Assembly: GCA_045635565.1 (NCBI GenBank)
Contig: JAZTVX010000054.1
Coordinates: forward strand, 1-64,000
Reading direction: 5' to 3'
DNA length: 64,000 nucleotides
From: RGIG4140 sp045635565
Lineage (GTDB): Bacteria; Pseudomonadota; Alphaproteobacteria; CAAHEQ01; UBA3637
The position numbers and the translations under genes were made by a program. Below are positions 7,608-15,362 of this stretch, piece by piece. Numbering within the stretch: position 1 is the stretch's first letter; each line of letters starts with the position of its first letter. Below the pieces are notes generated by a model. The model worked only from the letters and a program-made list of their open reading frames with translations, was not told the DNA's origin and did no database searches.

Positions 7608-8219
7608 ATGGCAGATAAAAAATTGACCGGAAGCATAACGCCTGAAACACGGGCAGCACTTGATAAAGCACGTGCTAGTTCGTCGAATGGAACGAGTAAT
7701 TCTGAAGATGCAAACAATTATCAGTTGACGGCTCAAGAGGCGGCAAAACTTTTGGAAGATGAAAAAACTATAAAAAAACTCAAACAGGATGGTGTTGATT
7801 TTGATGAAAGAACAAAAGATTTACCCGAGGACAAAAAGAATATCATCGGGGCTCGTGAATATTACAATGATTCTCAAAAAAATGCTTTAACAGCAATGGT
7901 AGGTGCATGGCTTGGTCGTTATGGTCCGGCTATGCAAAAACATTCATTGGCACAAATTGGTCTTACTCAGGTTGCCAATTCAACCAGTGGTTTAGCAGGG
8001 GCTATTTTGACTTTTGTTACCAAAACAGGAATATCAGACGGAATTTTAAATCAATACACACATGCAGAAGATGCTATTGAAGCGGGTGAAAACCTTGGTG
8101 CGATTGCACAAAGTGGGCAGACCCCTTCTTCTAATCAAACATTAGCCACTCATTCTCATGGGCATGTTGGGGGGGCAACTCCGAAGTTACCGCAAAACGA
8201 TGGTTCTCGTTCTTGTTAG
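7608..8219 (+). CDS. hypothetical protein, 203 residues
   Basis: No family recognised. It has no signal peptide and no clear membrane helix, although residues 125-150 (QVANSTSGLAGAILTFV) are mildly hydrophobic. The first 45 residues are polar and Ser/Asn-rich; the middle is helical and charged (AAKLLEDEKTIKKLKQD); the end is a His/Gly/Pro-rich low-complexity tail (THSHGHVGGATPKLP). A consensus promoter, a strong GGAGGA site and a strong terminator suggest a highly expressed monocistronic gene. Its promoter region is shared with the divergent membrane-protein operon, which hints at a joint function (inference). Confidence 0.7.
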   Translation: MADKKLTGSITPETRAALDKARASSSNGTSNSEDANNYQLTAQEAAKLLEDEKTIKKLKQDGVDFDERTKDLPEDKKNIIGAREYYNDSQKNALTAMVGAWLGRYGPAMQKHSLAQIGLTQVANSTSGLAGAILTFVTKTGISDGILNQYTHAEDAIEAGENLGAIAQSGQTPSSNQTLATHSHGHVGGATPKLPQNDGSRSC

Positions 8220-8231
8220 AAAAGATTTATC

Positions 8232-8263
8232 CCGAAAACAATTTCCTTGTTTTCGGGATTTTT
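8232..8263 (+). terminator. rho-independent terminator
   Basis: CCCGAAAACAA pairs perfectly with TTGTTTTCGGG around a 5-base loop and is followed by ATTTTTT. Confidence 0.9.
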
Positions 8264-8286
8264 TAGATTGTGCTTGAGCACCAAGT

Positions 8287-8467
8287 ATGATGAATGGGGC
8301 AGGTGAATGTTATCCGTGTGATGCCGGATACACATGAAATTAAATATTGCGTTCAAATATGCAATTCGGAAGCATGACAAGATATCTGTGGTGATTATTG
8401 GGGTTTTAATAGAGATAGCGGCAGTAATGAAATCGACATGGATGAATTATCAACGCAATTATGTTGA
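8287..8467 (+). pseudogene. decayed fragment of a Cys-rich repeat protein
   Basis: The 404-base gap between neighbouring genes holds coding-like relics in shifting frames. From 8287 one frame reads MMNGAGECYPCDAGYT then TGA; further on, another reads DICGDYWGFNRDSGSNE to a Cys and TGA near 8467. GECYPCDAGYT is a typical motif of Cys-rich repeat surface proteins. No single frame stays open and there is no start signal after the preceding terminator. I read this as a remnant related in style to the protein at the left edge of the window. The remaining 150 bases before the glucokinase gene show nothing further. Confidence 0.4.
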
Positions 8468-8623
8468 AATGCATCATGAACACCAATGAAAGATACTAAT
8501 ATGGGCAGAATGTATTGTCATCAATAATATTGATTTGTGTATAATTTATATTAAAAAAAAGAAGCATGTTTGCTTCTTTTTTTTGTTGAGATAATCCGAT
8601 AATAAATTGTATTAACGGATATT

Positions 8624-9889
8624 TTATTGACGAGAACGTCCCTGTGAACGTTTTTTTGTTTTACGACGTTTCGTTTTGATTTTTTTGGGATGAATCTCTT
8701 TCGTTTGAGCATCTTTAAAACGTTCAATCGCCCGTTCAACCTTTTTCATGTACGGACGAACTTCCGGACAATTGGTTTCAATAAAGGCTTGCATAATGGC
8801 CAATGACATCACAATGTCATAGTTGGCTTGTTTCTTTTCTTCTTCACTTTTTGTCGTTTCGATTAAGTGTTTAGAGCGAACAACAAGACCTAATGTTGCC
8901 ATATCTCGATAGCATGAAGCACTAAACTGAACATTTTTCATGGCATCTGTCATACCGGCACGGTTGATAAATTGTTGTTTAAAATCTTCTGATTCTTCTA
9001 ATAAATGCAATACATATGGACTGGACATCAATCCACCACAAAAGAAAACATTTTGTGCTTTTGTCGTAGAAGCCATTGAACCGGTATGAGCCCCCAAATA
9101 AGCATTAAAAAATTTAAATGTTTTTAAAGCAATAACATCGCCACGATTTGCCAACGTTTCAATTTCTTCCGATGAAACACGTTGAGATTTTTGTGTTGGA
9201 ATAAACCCATCCCGAAATGCATGATACACATTCGTAATTCCTGTTCCGGAAACAATATGTTCCATAACGGGTTTTGTTCCTCGTTGAGCATAATGTTCAT
9301 TTAAAATGCGTAATAATTTACGATTGTCTTCATTATCAACTTCATTTGAAAATTCAATATAGGGTAGGGTACTGTGGCCGGCTTCGGACGTGTAAATTGT
9401 TTGAGGGTGTTTACCGTTTTGTAAAATTAAACATGTTCCTAAACCTGTCCCCGGTCCAATAATGACAACCTGACCTTGTGAAAAATCAGATGAGTTTTCT
9501 TTTCTGAAAATTGGACGATATTGTTCCGGTGTTAATTCCCCTAATGCCCAGCCTTGTAAAGCAAAGTCATTTACCAAACGAATGTGTCTGAAAAAAGGAA
9601 ATTGTGCTTTTAATTTTGGTGCACTGGCCTTCCATGGCGTATTAGTGGTTAAAACTTCTCCGTTATATTCATCAATGTTTCCGGCAGCGCCAATAACACA
9701 GAGAGTCGGTTGTTTGGTTTGTGTTGATAAATAATAAGAAACTGCTTGTTCAAAAGAGGTAAATTGATCGCATTTGTATTTGGCATCAAAATTAACTTTT
9801 TCGCCTTCACCCTCGGTATATAAACCAAAACGAACATTCGTTCCACCGATATCACAGATTAAAACAATTTGTTTTTGTTGATTTTGCAT
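8624..9889 (-). CDS. glk: glucokinase with a basic C-terminal extension
   Basis: 421 residues against about 320 for ordinary Glk (PF02685). The N-terminal phosphate loop CDIGGTNVRFGLY, the sugar-binding RLVNDFALQGW and the adenosine-site GPGTGLGTCL are intact, and SEAGHSTLPY supplies the conserved Glu/His. The family phosphorylates glucose with ATP at the entry of glycolysis; pgi near 43 kb would take the product. The last 80-100 residues are extra: a helical stretch, then a tail almost entirely Lys/Arg (KKIKTKRRKTKKRSQGRS). It is the second gene of an operon, 2 bases after the unknown gene upstream. Confidence 0.88.
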   Translation of the reverse strand: MQNQQKQIVLICDIGGTNVRFGLYTEGEGEKVNFDAKYKCDQFTSFEQAVSYYLSTQTKQPTLCVIGAAGNIDEYNGEVLTTNTPWKASAPKLKAQFPFFRHIRLVNDFALQGWALGELTPEQYRPIFRKENSSDFSQGQVVIIGPGTGLGTCLILQNGKHPQTIYTSEAGHSTLPYIEFSNEVDNEDNRKLLRILNEHYAQRGTKPVMEHIVSGTGITNVYHAFRDGFIPTQKSQRVSSEEIETLANRGDVIALKTFKFFNAYLGAHTGSMASTTKAQNVFFCGGLMSSPYVLHLLEESEDFKQQFINRAGMTDAMKNVQFSASCYRDMATLGLVVRSKHLIETTKSEEEKKQANYDIVMSLAIMQAFIETNCPEVRPYMKKVERAIERFKDAQTKEIHPKKIKTKRRKTKKRSQGRSRQ

Positions 9890-9891
9890 AA

Positions 9892-10500
9892 TTAGACCTC
9901 TCTTTGTTGTAATGCTTTTTGTATGTACATATTCGGTTTGGGAATGCCCCGTGTGAACCGATACTGTATGCAGATTCTGTTAAGTTGCAAACGATCTTCA
10001 TCTGTTGCTGCCAGATTTAAATGGGCGTTGTTTTGAGATGACAGACGAAATCCATCTGTTTTATAAGAAATAATTTGGGATAGGATGTGCATAAAATATA
10101 TGACGTCTTTTCTATCGGTAAACAATTGAGAACTCGACGTTCTGCTTTGAGGTTGTACAAGTGCTTCTTTCCCGTCAAAAACAGCAATGGATTCTGCAAA
10201 ATCCTGTAACGGTTCAACAAATTTTGAATCTGTCATTTGATATGCACAAACCTTGTATCCGTTTTTATCTAAAGAATCTTCCAGTTTTGATGCACGTAAC
10301 GGAGATATGATATCGATGAGCCCGTTTTTGTCGTGTGTGAAATTGATTAAGTCGGTTTCAAGTGATGTTTTATGAAATATTAAACCGGTCGCACGATGCA
10401 AAACCTGTTCCGTTAGAGATGGCAGAAACAAAAAAATATGAGATTGAGCATTTCGCACACATTCTCTGAGTTTATGATAAAAACTACCAACAGATTGCAT
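9892..10500 (-). CDS. hypothetical protein upstream of glk
   Basis: 202 residues, family not recognised. It has no signal peptide or membrane helix and is mixed alpha/beta, with segments such as SHIFLFLPSLTEQVL and GLIDIISPL that look like buried strands. The N-terminal FYHKLRECVRNAQSHIFLF and later SIAVFDGKEALV vaguely recall the phospholipase-D fold, but no HxK motif is present, so I do not assign it. Start is supported by AAGGAG and a good promoter. Tight coupling to glk suggests co-expression with sugar phosphorylation. Confidence 0.6.
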   Translation of the reverse strand: MQSVGSFYHKLRECVRNAQSHIFLFLPSLTEQVLHRATGLIFHKTSLETDLINFTHDKNGLIDIISPLRASKLEDSLDKNGYKVCAYQMTDSKFVEPLQDFAESIAVFDGKEALVQPQSRTSSSQLFTDRKDVIYFMHILSQIISYKTDGFRLSSQNNAHLNLAATDEDRLQLNRICIQYRFTRGIPKPNMYIQKALQQREV

Positions 10501-10525
10501 AAAATCTCCTTATAAAAGTTTGTGC

Positions 10526-10555
10526 AGTATATCATATTTTCATGTATTGTGTCAA
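10526..10555 (-). promoter_or_regulatory. promoter of the unknown-glk operon
   Basis: On the minus strand: TTGACA, an 18-base spacer, TATACT. Confidence 0.7.
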
Positions 10556-10576
10556 TGATTTTTTGTTTTTTGTCAC

Positions 10577-10605
10577 TTGACGTTTATTTGAAACCGTTGT
10601 ATCTT
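10577..10605 (+). promoter_or_regulatory. promoter of the DUF167 gene
   Basis: TTGACG, a 17-base spacer, TATCTT. It lies inside a longer open frame, which supports the later ATG at 10624 as the true start. Confidence 0.55.
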
Positions 10606-10623
10606 GCTTTAGAAAGGTTAAAA

Positions 10624-10914
10624 ATGATAACTCAAAAAGAAAAAGGAATTTATATCGCTGTTCGTGTTTCTCCGAATGCAAAACGAAGTGGTATTGAGGG
10701 AATATGGCAGGAAAAAGCATTTAAAATTGCTTTGCGGGCTCCGGCTGTTGACGGTAAGGCGAATGAAGCCTTAATTGATTTCTTATCGGAATTATTTCAT
10801 TTGAAAAAACGACAAATCGGAATTGTTCATGGCGAAACATCCCGTGAAAAAGTGATTTGCCTGAATGATATTTCGTTAGATACTGTTCAAAAAATTCTTC
10901 AGTCGTTCATGTGA
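10624..10914 (+). CDS. DUF167/UPF0235 (YggU-like) protein
   Basis: 96 residues from the ATG with AGAAAGG upstream; the longer frame upstream would include the promoter and is not family-like. The sequence matches the YggU family: VRVSPNAKRSGIEG near the N-terminus, the signature APAVDGKANEALIDFLSE in the middle and the VHGETSREK turn towards the end. It is a small cytoplasmic alpha/beta protein of unknown biochemical role, widely conserved and often found near YggT. Confidence 0.88.
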   Translation: MITQKEKGIYIAVRVSPNAKRSGIEGIWQEKAFKIALRAPAVDGKANEALIDFLSELFHLKKRQIGIVHGETSREKVICLNDISLDTVQKILQSFM

Positions 10915-10927
10915 AAAATCAATAAAG

Positions 10928-10956
10928 GATAATGAAATTGTTTTTCATTCCCCTTT
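10928..10956 (+). terminator. probable terminator after the DUF167 gene
   Basis: AATGAAA pairs with TTTCATT around a short loop and a T-run follows. The stem is AU-rich, so it is moderate in strength. Confidence 0.5.
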
Positions 10957-10958
10957 TT

Positions 10959-11297
10959 TCAGGTGTTATTTATTATTTTCTTTTTTTCTGTGTGAAATTC
11001 ACGTTCTGTGATAATGCCTTTATCTTTTAAATCAGATAATTTTTCTAATAATTCAAAGTTATTTTTCAATGTTTTATCGTTTGATGATACTTTGTTAATC
11101 CAGTTTTTAGGTTTCCAAATAAGTGATAAAATAATGGCGATTATCCATGTCGTTCCCCAAAATATTATACCACACCAACTTAATACTTTGATTGCATATA
11201 ACTCGCTATCACAAATACCTCTTTTTTTGGCTATTGTGATGGGTACTTGTGCCATCCAATAGCAAAAAAGACAGAATAGTATGAAAAGCAGAAGCAT
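10959..11297 (-). CDS. two-helix membrane protein with SHOCT domain
   Basis: 112 residues. Two membrane segments (about 2-20 and 38-62, including IIFWGTTWIIAIILSLIW) are followed by a linker and a C-terminal SHOCT motif (LEKLSDLKDKGIITEREF, about 84-101). SHOCT is a short domain, often C-terminal, thought to mediate oligomerisation. The membrane part resembles superinfection-immunity-type small proteins (LSWCGIIFWGTTWIIA), but this is weak. The gene lies next to a broken relative that also carries a SHOCT motif, so the locus looks like a duplicated or degenerating small family. Exact role unknown. Confidence 0.65.
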   Translation of the reverse strand: MLLLFILFCLFCYWMAQVPITIAKKRGICDSELYAIKVLSWCGIIFWGTTWIIAIILSLIWKPKNWINKVSSNDKTLKNNFELLEKLSDLKDKGIITEREFHTEKKKIINNT

Positions 11298-11314
11298 TTA
11301 CAACTCCTTTTATG

Positions 11315-11574
11315 TTAATTAAGTGTAATTATAATGCAGAATAAGTGATATCCCCAATATTCTTTTCTTCTTGCTCTCCCTGAAAAACAAAAATATTTTT
11401 TCGTTATACATTCAACAAAGTATTGCCATAAAGATTTTTCTTTTGTTTGCTTAGTTGGAGTAGGTTTTTTTTTCTGGTTTTCTAAAATAATTTTTTTTGA
11501 TGTTCAAATTCAGTCTGTGTAATGATGTTTTTTTCTTTTAATTTATCAAGTTTTTCTAACGCTCCTTGTTCTAG
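11315..11574 (-). pseudogene. frameshifted SHOCT-DUF805 remnant
   Basis: On the minus strand, 11574 downwards reads a SHOCT motif (LEKLDKLKEKNIITQTEFEH) with no start codon and a stop immediately upstream. At a run of eight A (11491-11498 on the plus strand) the frame breaks: the zero frame stops after KKLF. Adding one base restores a frame that continues through a Lys/Pro linker into a DUF805 N-terminus (YFCFSGRARRKEYWGYH) and then stops at TAA after ITLN, where a full DUF805 membrane domain should continue. It therefore has three lesions: lost start, frameshift and C-terminal truncation. The SHOCT part resembles that of the intact neighbour. Confidence 0.65.
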
Positions 11575-11581
11575 TTATCAT

Positions 11582-11607
11582 AAAAATACCACCTTGATGA
11601 GAGGTGG
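11582..11607 (-). terminator. terminator of the putative small RNA
   Basis: On the minus strand CCACCT pairs with AGGTGG around a short loop and TATTTTTA follows. Confidence 0.7.
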
Positions 11608-11788
11608 CAGGAAGTTAGAACCTATTTAAACAGAAATAGTGTAGTTTATTTGGCACAATGGTACGTACCTCTCCTTATGCTTTATTAACTACCTTCCTGC
11701 CATAGCAAAAAGGTAGTTTTACGTTCTAAAAAGAACAACTGTTTAAGAGAGGGTTCTAAACCTCACATCGGTCATCAACCGATGCATT
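11582..11788 (-). ncRNA. putative structured small RNA, class unknown
   Basis: About 207 bases with its own promoter and a terminator (CCACCT/AAGGTGG stem then TATTTTT). It opens with a perfect hairpin (CATCGGT/ACCGATG), followed by long-range pairing of GTTTAGAACC with GGTTCTAAC and TTAAACAG with CTGTTTAA, which bring the ends together. Inside lie hairpins GTTCT/AGAAC and AACTACCTT/AAGGTAGTT and the palindrome GGTACGTACC. No protein frame fits. Size and closed-rod shape recall 6S RNA, but I cannot match conserved 6S, tmRNA, SRP or RNase P sequences. It accounts for most of the 605-base gap before rpsA, together with the DUF805 remnant. Confidence 0.45.
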
Positions 11789-11794
11789 TATCGG

Positions 11795-11821
11795 ACTATA
11801 ACATTATTAAAGTGAAGTCAA
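11795..11821 (-). promoter_or_regulatory. promoter of the putative small RNA
   Basis: On the minus strand: TTGACT, a short 15-base spacer, TATAGT. It lies about 80 bases downstream of the rpsA stop codon. Confidence 0.45.
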
Positions 11822-11902
11822 CACAAAACTGATGATGTTATGTTTATAAAAAAAGTATAAAAAAAGGCGTTTCATTGAAACGCCTTTCTCGATTAGCCTT
11901 TC

Positions 11903-13606
11903 TTATTCGGCATCTGTTTTAGAAGATTTTTTTGTTTTTTTAGCCTTGGCTAAAGCATCTCCTAAAATATCACCCAAAGAAGCACCGGCATTTGTTGCAC
12001 CGAATTCTTCCATAGCTGCTTTTTCTTCGGCAACTTCACGAGCCTTAATTGACAATGTCAATTTGCGTGTTTTTGCATCGAATGAAGTTACTTTGGCATC
12101 AACTTTTTCACCGATAGCAAAACGTTCTGTTTTTTGTTCAGCACGGTCTTTTGCCAAATCTGTGCGTTTGATGAAGCCTTTGATTCCATTTACTTCAACT
12201 TCAATACCACCGTCTTCGATTGCAGAAACGATACCTGTGACGATTTCACCTTTTTTGATGTTTTCAGAAGCTGTTGCTAACGGATCTTCCGTCAATTGTT
12301 TAATACCGAGAGAAATCCGTTCTTTTTCAACATCAATGTCTAAAATCTTTGCTTTGACAACCATTCCTTTTTTGTAGTCTTTGATGGCTTCTTCGCTTGA
12401 TTTTTCCCAAGACAAATCAGATGTGTGAATCATACCGTCAATGTCATCATTTAAGGCAACAAAAATACCAAATTCAATCATATTTTTGATTTCACCTTCA
12501 ATAACATCGCCGATGGTATGTGTATCACCAAATGCTTTCCATGGGTTTTCTTGAATTTGTTTCATACCCAAGGAAATGCGACGTTTTGATTCATCAACGT
12601 CTAAAACAATACCTTCAACTTCTTGACTTAAAGAAACGATTTTGCTCGGATGAACGTTTTTCTTTGTCCAACTCATTTCTGAAACGTGGATTAAACCTTC
12701 AACACCCGGAGCCAATTCAACAAAGGCACCGTAATCCGTAATATTGCTGATTTTTCCTTTGAAGGAAGAATTTAACGGGAAACGTTCGTTGACACCAACC
12801 CATGGATCGCTGTCTAATTGTTTCATGCCTAATGAAATACGGCCTGAATCCGTATTGAATTTGATGATTTGTACTTTAACCGGTTGACCGACTGTTAATA
12901 CTTCTGCCGGATTTGTAATGCGTTTCCATGAAATGTCGGTAACGTGTAATAAACCATCAACGCCACCCAAATCAATGAAAGCACCGTAATCCGTGATGTT
13001 TTTGACTGTTCCTTCAACAACTTGACCTTCTGAAAGATTTTTAATGATTTCAGAACGTTGTTCGGCACGTGTTTCTTCTAAAACAGCACGACGAGATACA
13101 ACGATGTTACCACGAACACGATCCATTTTTAATAATGCAAACGGTTGAGCAACACCCATTAACGGTGTAACGTCACGAATCGGACGAACGTCAATTTGAC
13201 TACCCGGTAAGAAAGCCGTTGCACCATTCAAATCAACAGTGAAACCACCTTTGACACGACCAAAGATTGTACCGATAACATGTTCGCCTTTTTCCATGGA
13301 TTTTTCCAAATCACCCCAGGCTTCTTCACGACGGGCTTTTTCACGTGATAAAACAACGTTACCGTTTTTGTCTTCATAACGATCAACAAAAACATCAACA
13401 TCATCACCTAAATTCAGATTTTGAATGCCGAATTCCGTAACAGGGATACGTCCTTCGGATTTTAAACCGACATCAACGATAACCATGTCATCATCAAAAC
13501 CAACGATTTTACCGGAAATAACTTTTCCTTGTAAAGAACCTTTCCCCATAAATTCGTCTAATAAAGCGCCGAAATCTTCTGTCGCTTGGTTTACTTGTGT
13601 ATTCAT
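11903..13606 (-). CDS. rpsA: 30S ribosomal protein S1
   Basis: 567 residues with six S1 RNA-binding repeats, the usual proteobacterial number. Repeat signatures are easy to see, for example NITDYGAFIDLGGVDGLLHV and NITDYGAFVELAPGVEGLIH in the third and fourth repeats; the first two are the divergent ribosome-docking repeats. S1 binds mRNA 5' regions and helps the 30S subunit start translation. The C-terminal 25 residues are Ala/Lys-rich. It follows cmk by 51 bases, the classical cmk-rpsA order, and the intervening space carries a hairpin that may set S1 expression. Confidence 0.97.
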   Translation of the reverse strand: MNTQVNQATEDFGALLDEFMGKGSLQGKVISGKIVGFDDDMVIVDVGLKSEGRIPVTEFGIQNLNLGDDVDVFVDRYEDKNGNVVLSREKARREEAWGDLEKSMEKGEHVIGTIFGRVKGGFTVDLNGATAFLPGSQIDVRPIRDVTPLMGVAQPFALLKMDRVRGNIVVSRRAVLEETRAEQRSEIIKNLSEGQVVEGTVKNITDYGAFIDLGGVDGLLHVTDISWKRITNPAEVLTVGQPVKVQIIKFNTDSGRISLGMKQLDSDPWVGVNERFPLNSSFKGKISNITDYGAFVELAPGVEGLIHVSEMSWTKKNVHPSKIVSLSQEVEGIVLDVDESKRRISLGMKQIQENPWKAFGDTHTIGDVIEGEIKNMIEFGIFVALNDDIDGMIHTSDLSWEKSSEEAIKDYKKGMVVKAKILDIDVEKERISLGIKQLTEDPLATASENIKKGEIVTGIVSAIEDGGIEVEVNGIKGFIKRTDLAKDRAEQKTERFAIGEKVDAKVTSFDAKTRKLTLSIKAREVAEEKAAMEEFGATNAGASLGDILGDALAKAKKTKKSSKTDAE

Positions 13607-13637
13607 ATAAATTCCTTAAAATAATTATAGTTGGCCA

Positions 13638-13653
13638 CCCAAAGGCTTTTGGG
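13638..13653 (-). promoter_or_regulatory. hairpin in the cmk-rpsA leader
   Basis: On the minus strand CCCAAAA and TTTGGG pair around a tiny loop, just after the cmk stop and about 30 bases before the rpsA ATG. It could be an RNA processing site, an attenuator or an S1 feedback element; there is no T-run, so it is not a simple terminator. Confidence 0.4.
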
Positions 13654-13657
13654 GGAC

Positions 13658-14320
13658 TTATTGATTCCGCTCTTGAATAAAGCAGGCGACTTGAGCGTAC
13701 ACATCGTCTGCCGTCAAATCAGATGTATCCAAAATAAACGCATCGTCGGCCGGTTTTAATGGTGCTGTCGTGCGTTCGCTGTCTCGTTTGTCACGGGCAA
13801 GGATATCCGATAAAACATCTTCATATATAACACATAATCCTTTTAATTGCAACTCTTTAAAACGTCTTTTTGCACGAATTTCCGGTCGAGCCGTCAAAAA
13901 AATCTTATAATCAGCATCCGGACAGATGACCGTACCGATATCCCGACCGTCTAAAACAGCCCCTTTGGCAATGGTTCCGTCTTTTTTGACAGGGTGTTGT
14001 GCGAATCGACGTTGAAATTCAAATAAGGCTTCCCGTACACGGGGATAAGCCGATACAATGGAGGCGGCTTTTCCGTATTCTTCCGTTCTGATAACCGATT
14101 CGTCTTGTAGGTGTAACATTTTTTCACTTGAAAGACTTTTTGCGACTTCTACGGCTTTGTTTTCATCTTCCGGTGAATAACCGTTTTTCAACAGTTCATA
14201 ACCAACCCCCCGATATAAAGCACCAGTGTCTAAATAAGCATAATCAAACACTTGTGCCAATTTAGAACAAAGTGTTCCTTTCCCCGTTGCCGAACTGCCA
14301 TCAATTGCAATAATACTCAT
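13658..14320 (-). CDS. cmk: cytidylate kinase
   Basis: 220 residues from the ATG that begins MSIIAIDG; the longer upstream frame is not family-like. The P-loop is GSSATGKGT (residues 8-16). The YLDTGALYRG motif and the LDGRDIGTVICPDADYK segment are the CMP-binding signatures, and the RDKRDSERTTAPLKPADDA segment matches the family's C-terminal substrate and lid region. It converts CMP and dCMP to the diphosphates using ATP. Upstream it shares a short divergent region with the zinc-ribbon gene, and it co-transcribes rpsA. Confidence 0.96.
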   Translation of the reverse strand: MSIIAIDGSSATGKGTLCSKLAQVFDYAYLDTGALYRGVGYELLKNGYSPEDENKAVEVAKSLSSEKMLHLQDESVIRTEEYGKAASIVSAYPRVREALFEFQRRFAQHPVKKDGTIAKGAVLDGRDIGTVICPDADYKIFLTARPEIRAKRRFKELQLKGLCVIYEDVLSDILARDKRDSERTTAPLKPADDAFILDTSDLTADDVYAQVACFIQERNQ

Positions 14321-14354
14321 ATCTGTTTTTTTTCCTTGTGTGTGTAAATTTTTA

Positions 14355-14382
14355 TTGACAATTTGAACATTACATGTAAAAG
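14355..14382 (+). promoter_or_regulatory. promoter of the FYDLN-acid gene
   Basis: A perfect TTGACA, a 16-base spacer, then TAAAAG. It overlaps the leader of the divergent cmk gene. Confidence 0.5.
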
Positions 14383-14420
14383 GCACAAATAACAAGTTTT
14401 TTTTTAATCGGAGGTTAATT

Positions 14421-14786
14421 ATGGCAAAAGAAACATGGGGTGCAAAACGTAAGTGCTTGAAATGTGGTGTGTTTTTTTATGATATGAATAAAAAAACATT
14501 TTCATGTCCGAAGTGTAAGGAAAAATATACGCCGGAATCGTACGAAGAATCAAAAACAAAGCAATTGATGAAATTAGCTAAGAAAGCCGCTCCCAAAATT
14601 GATGATGAAAATTTGGATGAAGAAGCCTTGTTGAAAATGACGGAAGATGTTCCTTTGACAGACGAAGAATTGGGACCTGATGATTTGGAAATTTTGGATG
14701 ATGACGGTGATTTGTCGGAACATGACGGTTCAGAATTGACAGGTATGGTTGATCATTATGATGATGAGGAAAATAACGAGCATTAA
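14421..14786 (+). CDS. TIGR02300 (FYDLN acid) zinc-ribbon protein
   Basis: 121 residues. A four-Cys zinc ribbon occupies the first third (Cys 12, 15, 29 and 32), with the family motif GVFFYDMNKK in place of the usual FYDLN. The rest is strongly acidic (DDEENLDEEA, DDDGDLSEHD). This family is restricted largely to alphaproteobacteria, usually next to cmk/aroA-like genes, and has no established function; nucleic-acid or protein contacts through the ribbon are inference. The start follows GGAGG. The stop is followed directly by the ATG of yqgE, so translation is probably coupled. Confidence 0.9.
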   Translation: MAKETWGAKRKCLKCGVFFYDMNKKTFSCPKCKEKYTPESYEESKTKQLMKLAKKAAPKIDDENLDEEALLKMTEDVPLTDEELGPDDLEILDDDGDLSEHDGSELTGMVDHYDDEENNEH

Positions 14787-15362
14787 ATGATGGAAAACCG
14801 ACAATCATTTCATTCTTTGAAAGGACATTTCTTGGTTGCAATGCCTCAAATCGATGATCTGCGATTTGAAAAGGCTGTTATTTATCTTTATGAACATACA
14901 CCACAAGGGGCAGCTGGTATTGTTATCAATCGACCGGCTGAACGGATGTCTTTTGTGGAAATATTGAAACAATTAAAGATAAAACACGAACAATTAACTT
15001 ATGAACCGACAATTGTATTGGGTGGTCCCGATAAATTTACGAATGGTTTTATTTTACACACATCTGATTATGAAACAGATGCAACGCAATGTATCAGTGA
15101 AGATATTTGTTTAACGGCAACACAAGAGATTTTGTATGATATTTCGCAAGGGCATGGTCCGTCTAAGAGTTTGATTTCTTTGGGGTGTGCAACGTGGATT
15201 AGTGGACAATTGGAAGATGAAATCATGAGTAATGTTTGGTTAACGGCACCTGCTGATGCAGATGTTATTTTTGATGTTCCTTTTTCGAAACGGTGGCATT
15301 TAGTGCTGAACAAAATGGGCATACAATCTCACTTTTTATCAACTGAATATGGAAAAGCCTGA
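14787..15362 (+). CDS. yqgE: YqgE/AlgH family protein (DUF179)
   Basis: 191 residues. Family signatures are intact: GHFLVAMPQIDDLRFEKAV near the N-terminus, GAAGIVINRPAE, VLGGPDKFTNGFILH and the Gly/Ser/Trp-containing SLGCATWISGQLEDE. It is a cytoplasmic protein of uncertain function, linked in some bacteria to alginate gene control. The ATG immediately follows the previous stop; no strong ribosome site is visible, which fits coupling. Its own TGA overlaps the ATG of the downstream glycosyltransferase by one base. Confidence 0.93.
   Translation: MMENRQSFHSLKGHFLVAMPQIDDLRFEKAVIYLYEHTPQGAAGIVINRPAERMSFVEILKQLKIKHEQLTYEPTIVLGGPDKFTNGFILHTSDYETDATQCISEDICLTATQEILYDISQGHGPSKSLISLGCATWISGQLEDEIMSNVWLTAPADADVIFDVPFSKRWHLVLNKMGIQSHFLSTEYGKA

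Noticed and set aside
8551..8739. Minus-strand 62-residue frame
   Set aside because: It overlaps the end of glk in another frame, is almost all Lys/Arg from that gene's basic tail, and lacks a ribosome site.
11582..11788. Retron, tmRNA, SRP RNA or RNase P identity for the structured RNA
   Set aside because: No reverse transcriptase gene is nearby and I could not find the conserved motifs of tmRNA, SRP RNA or RNase P. It is left as unknown class.
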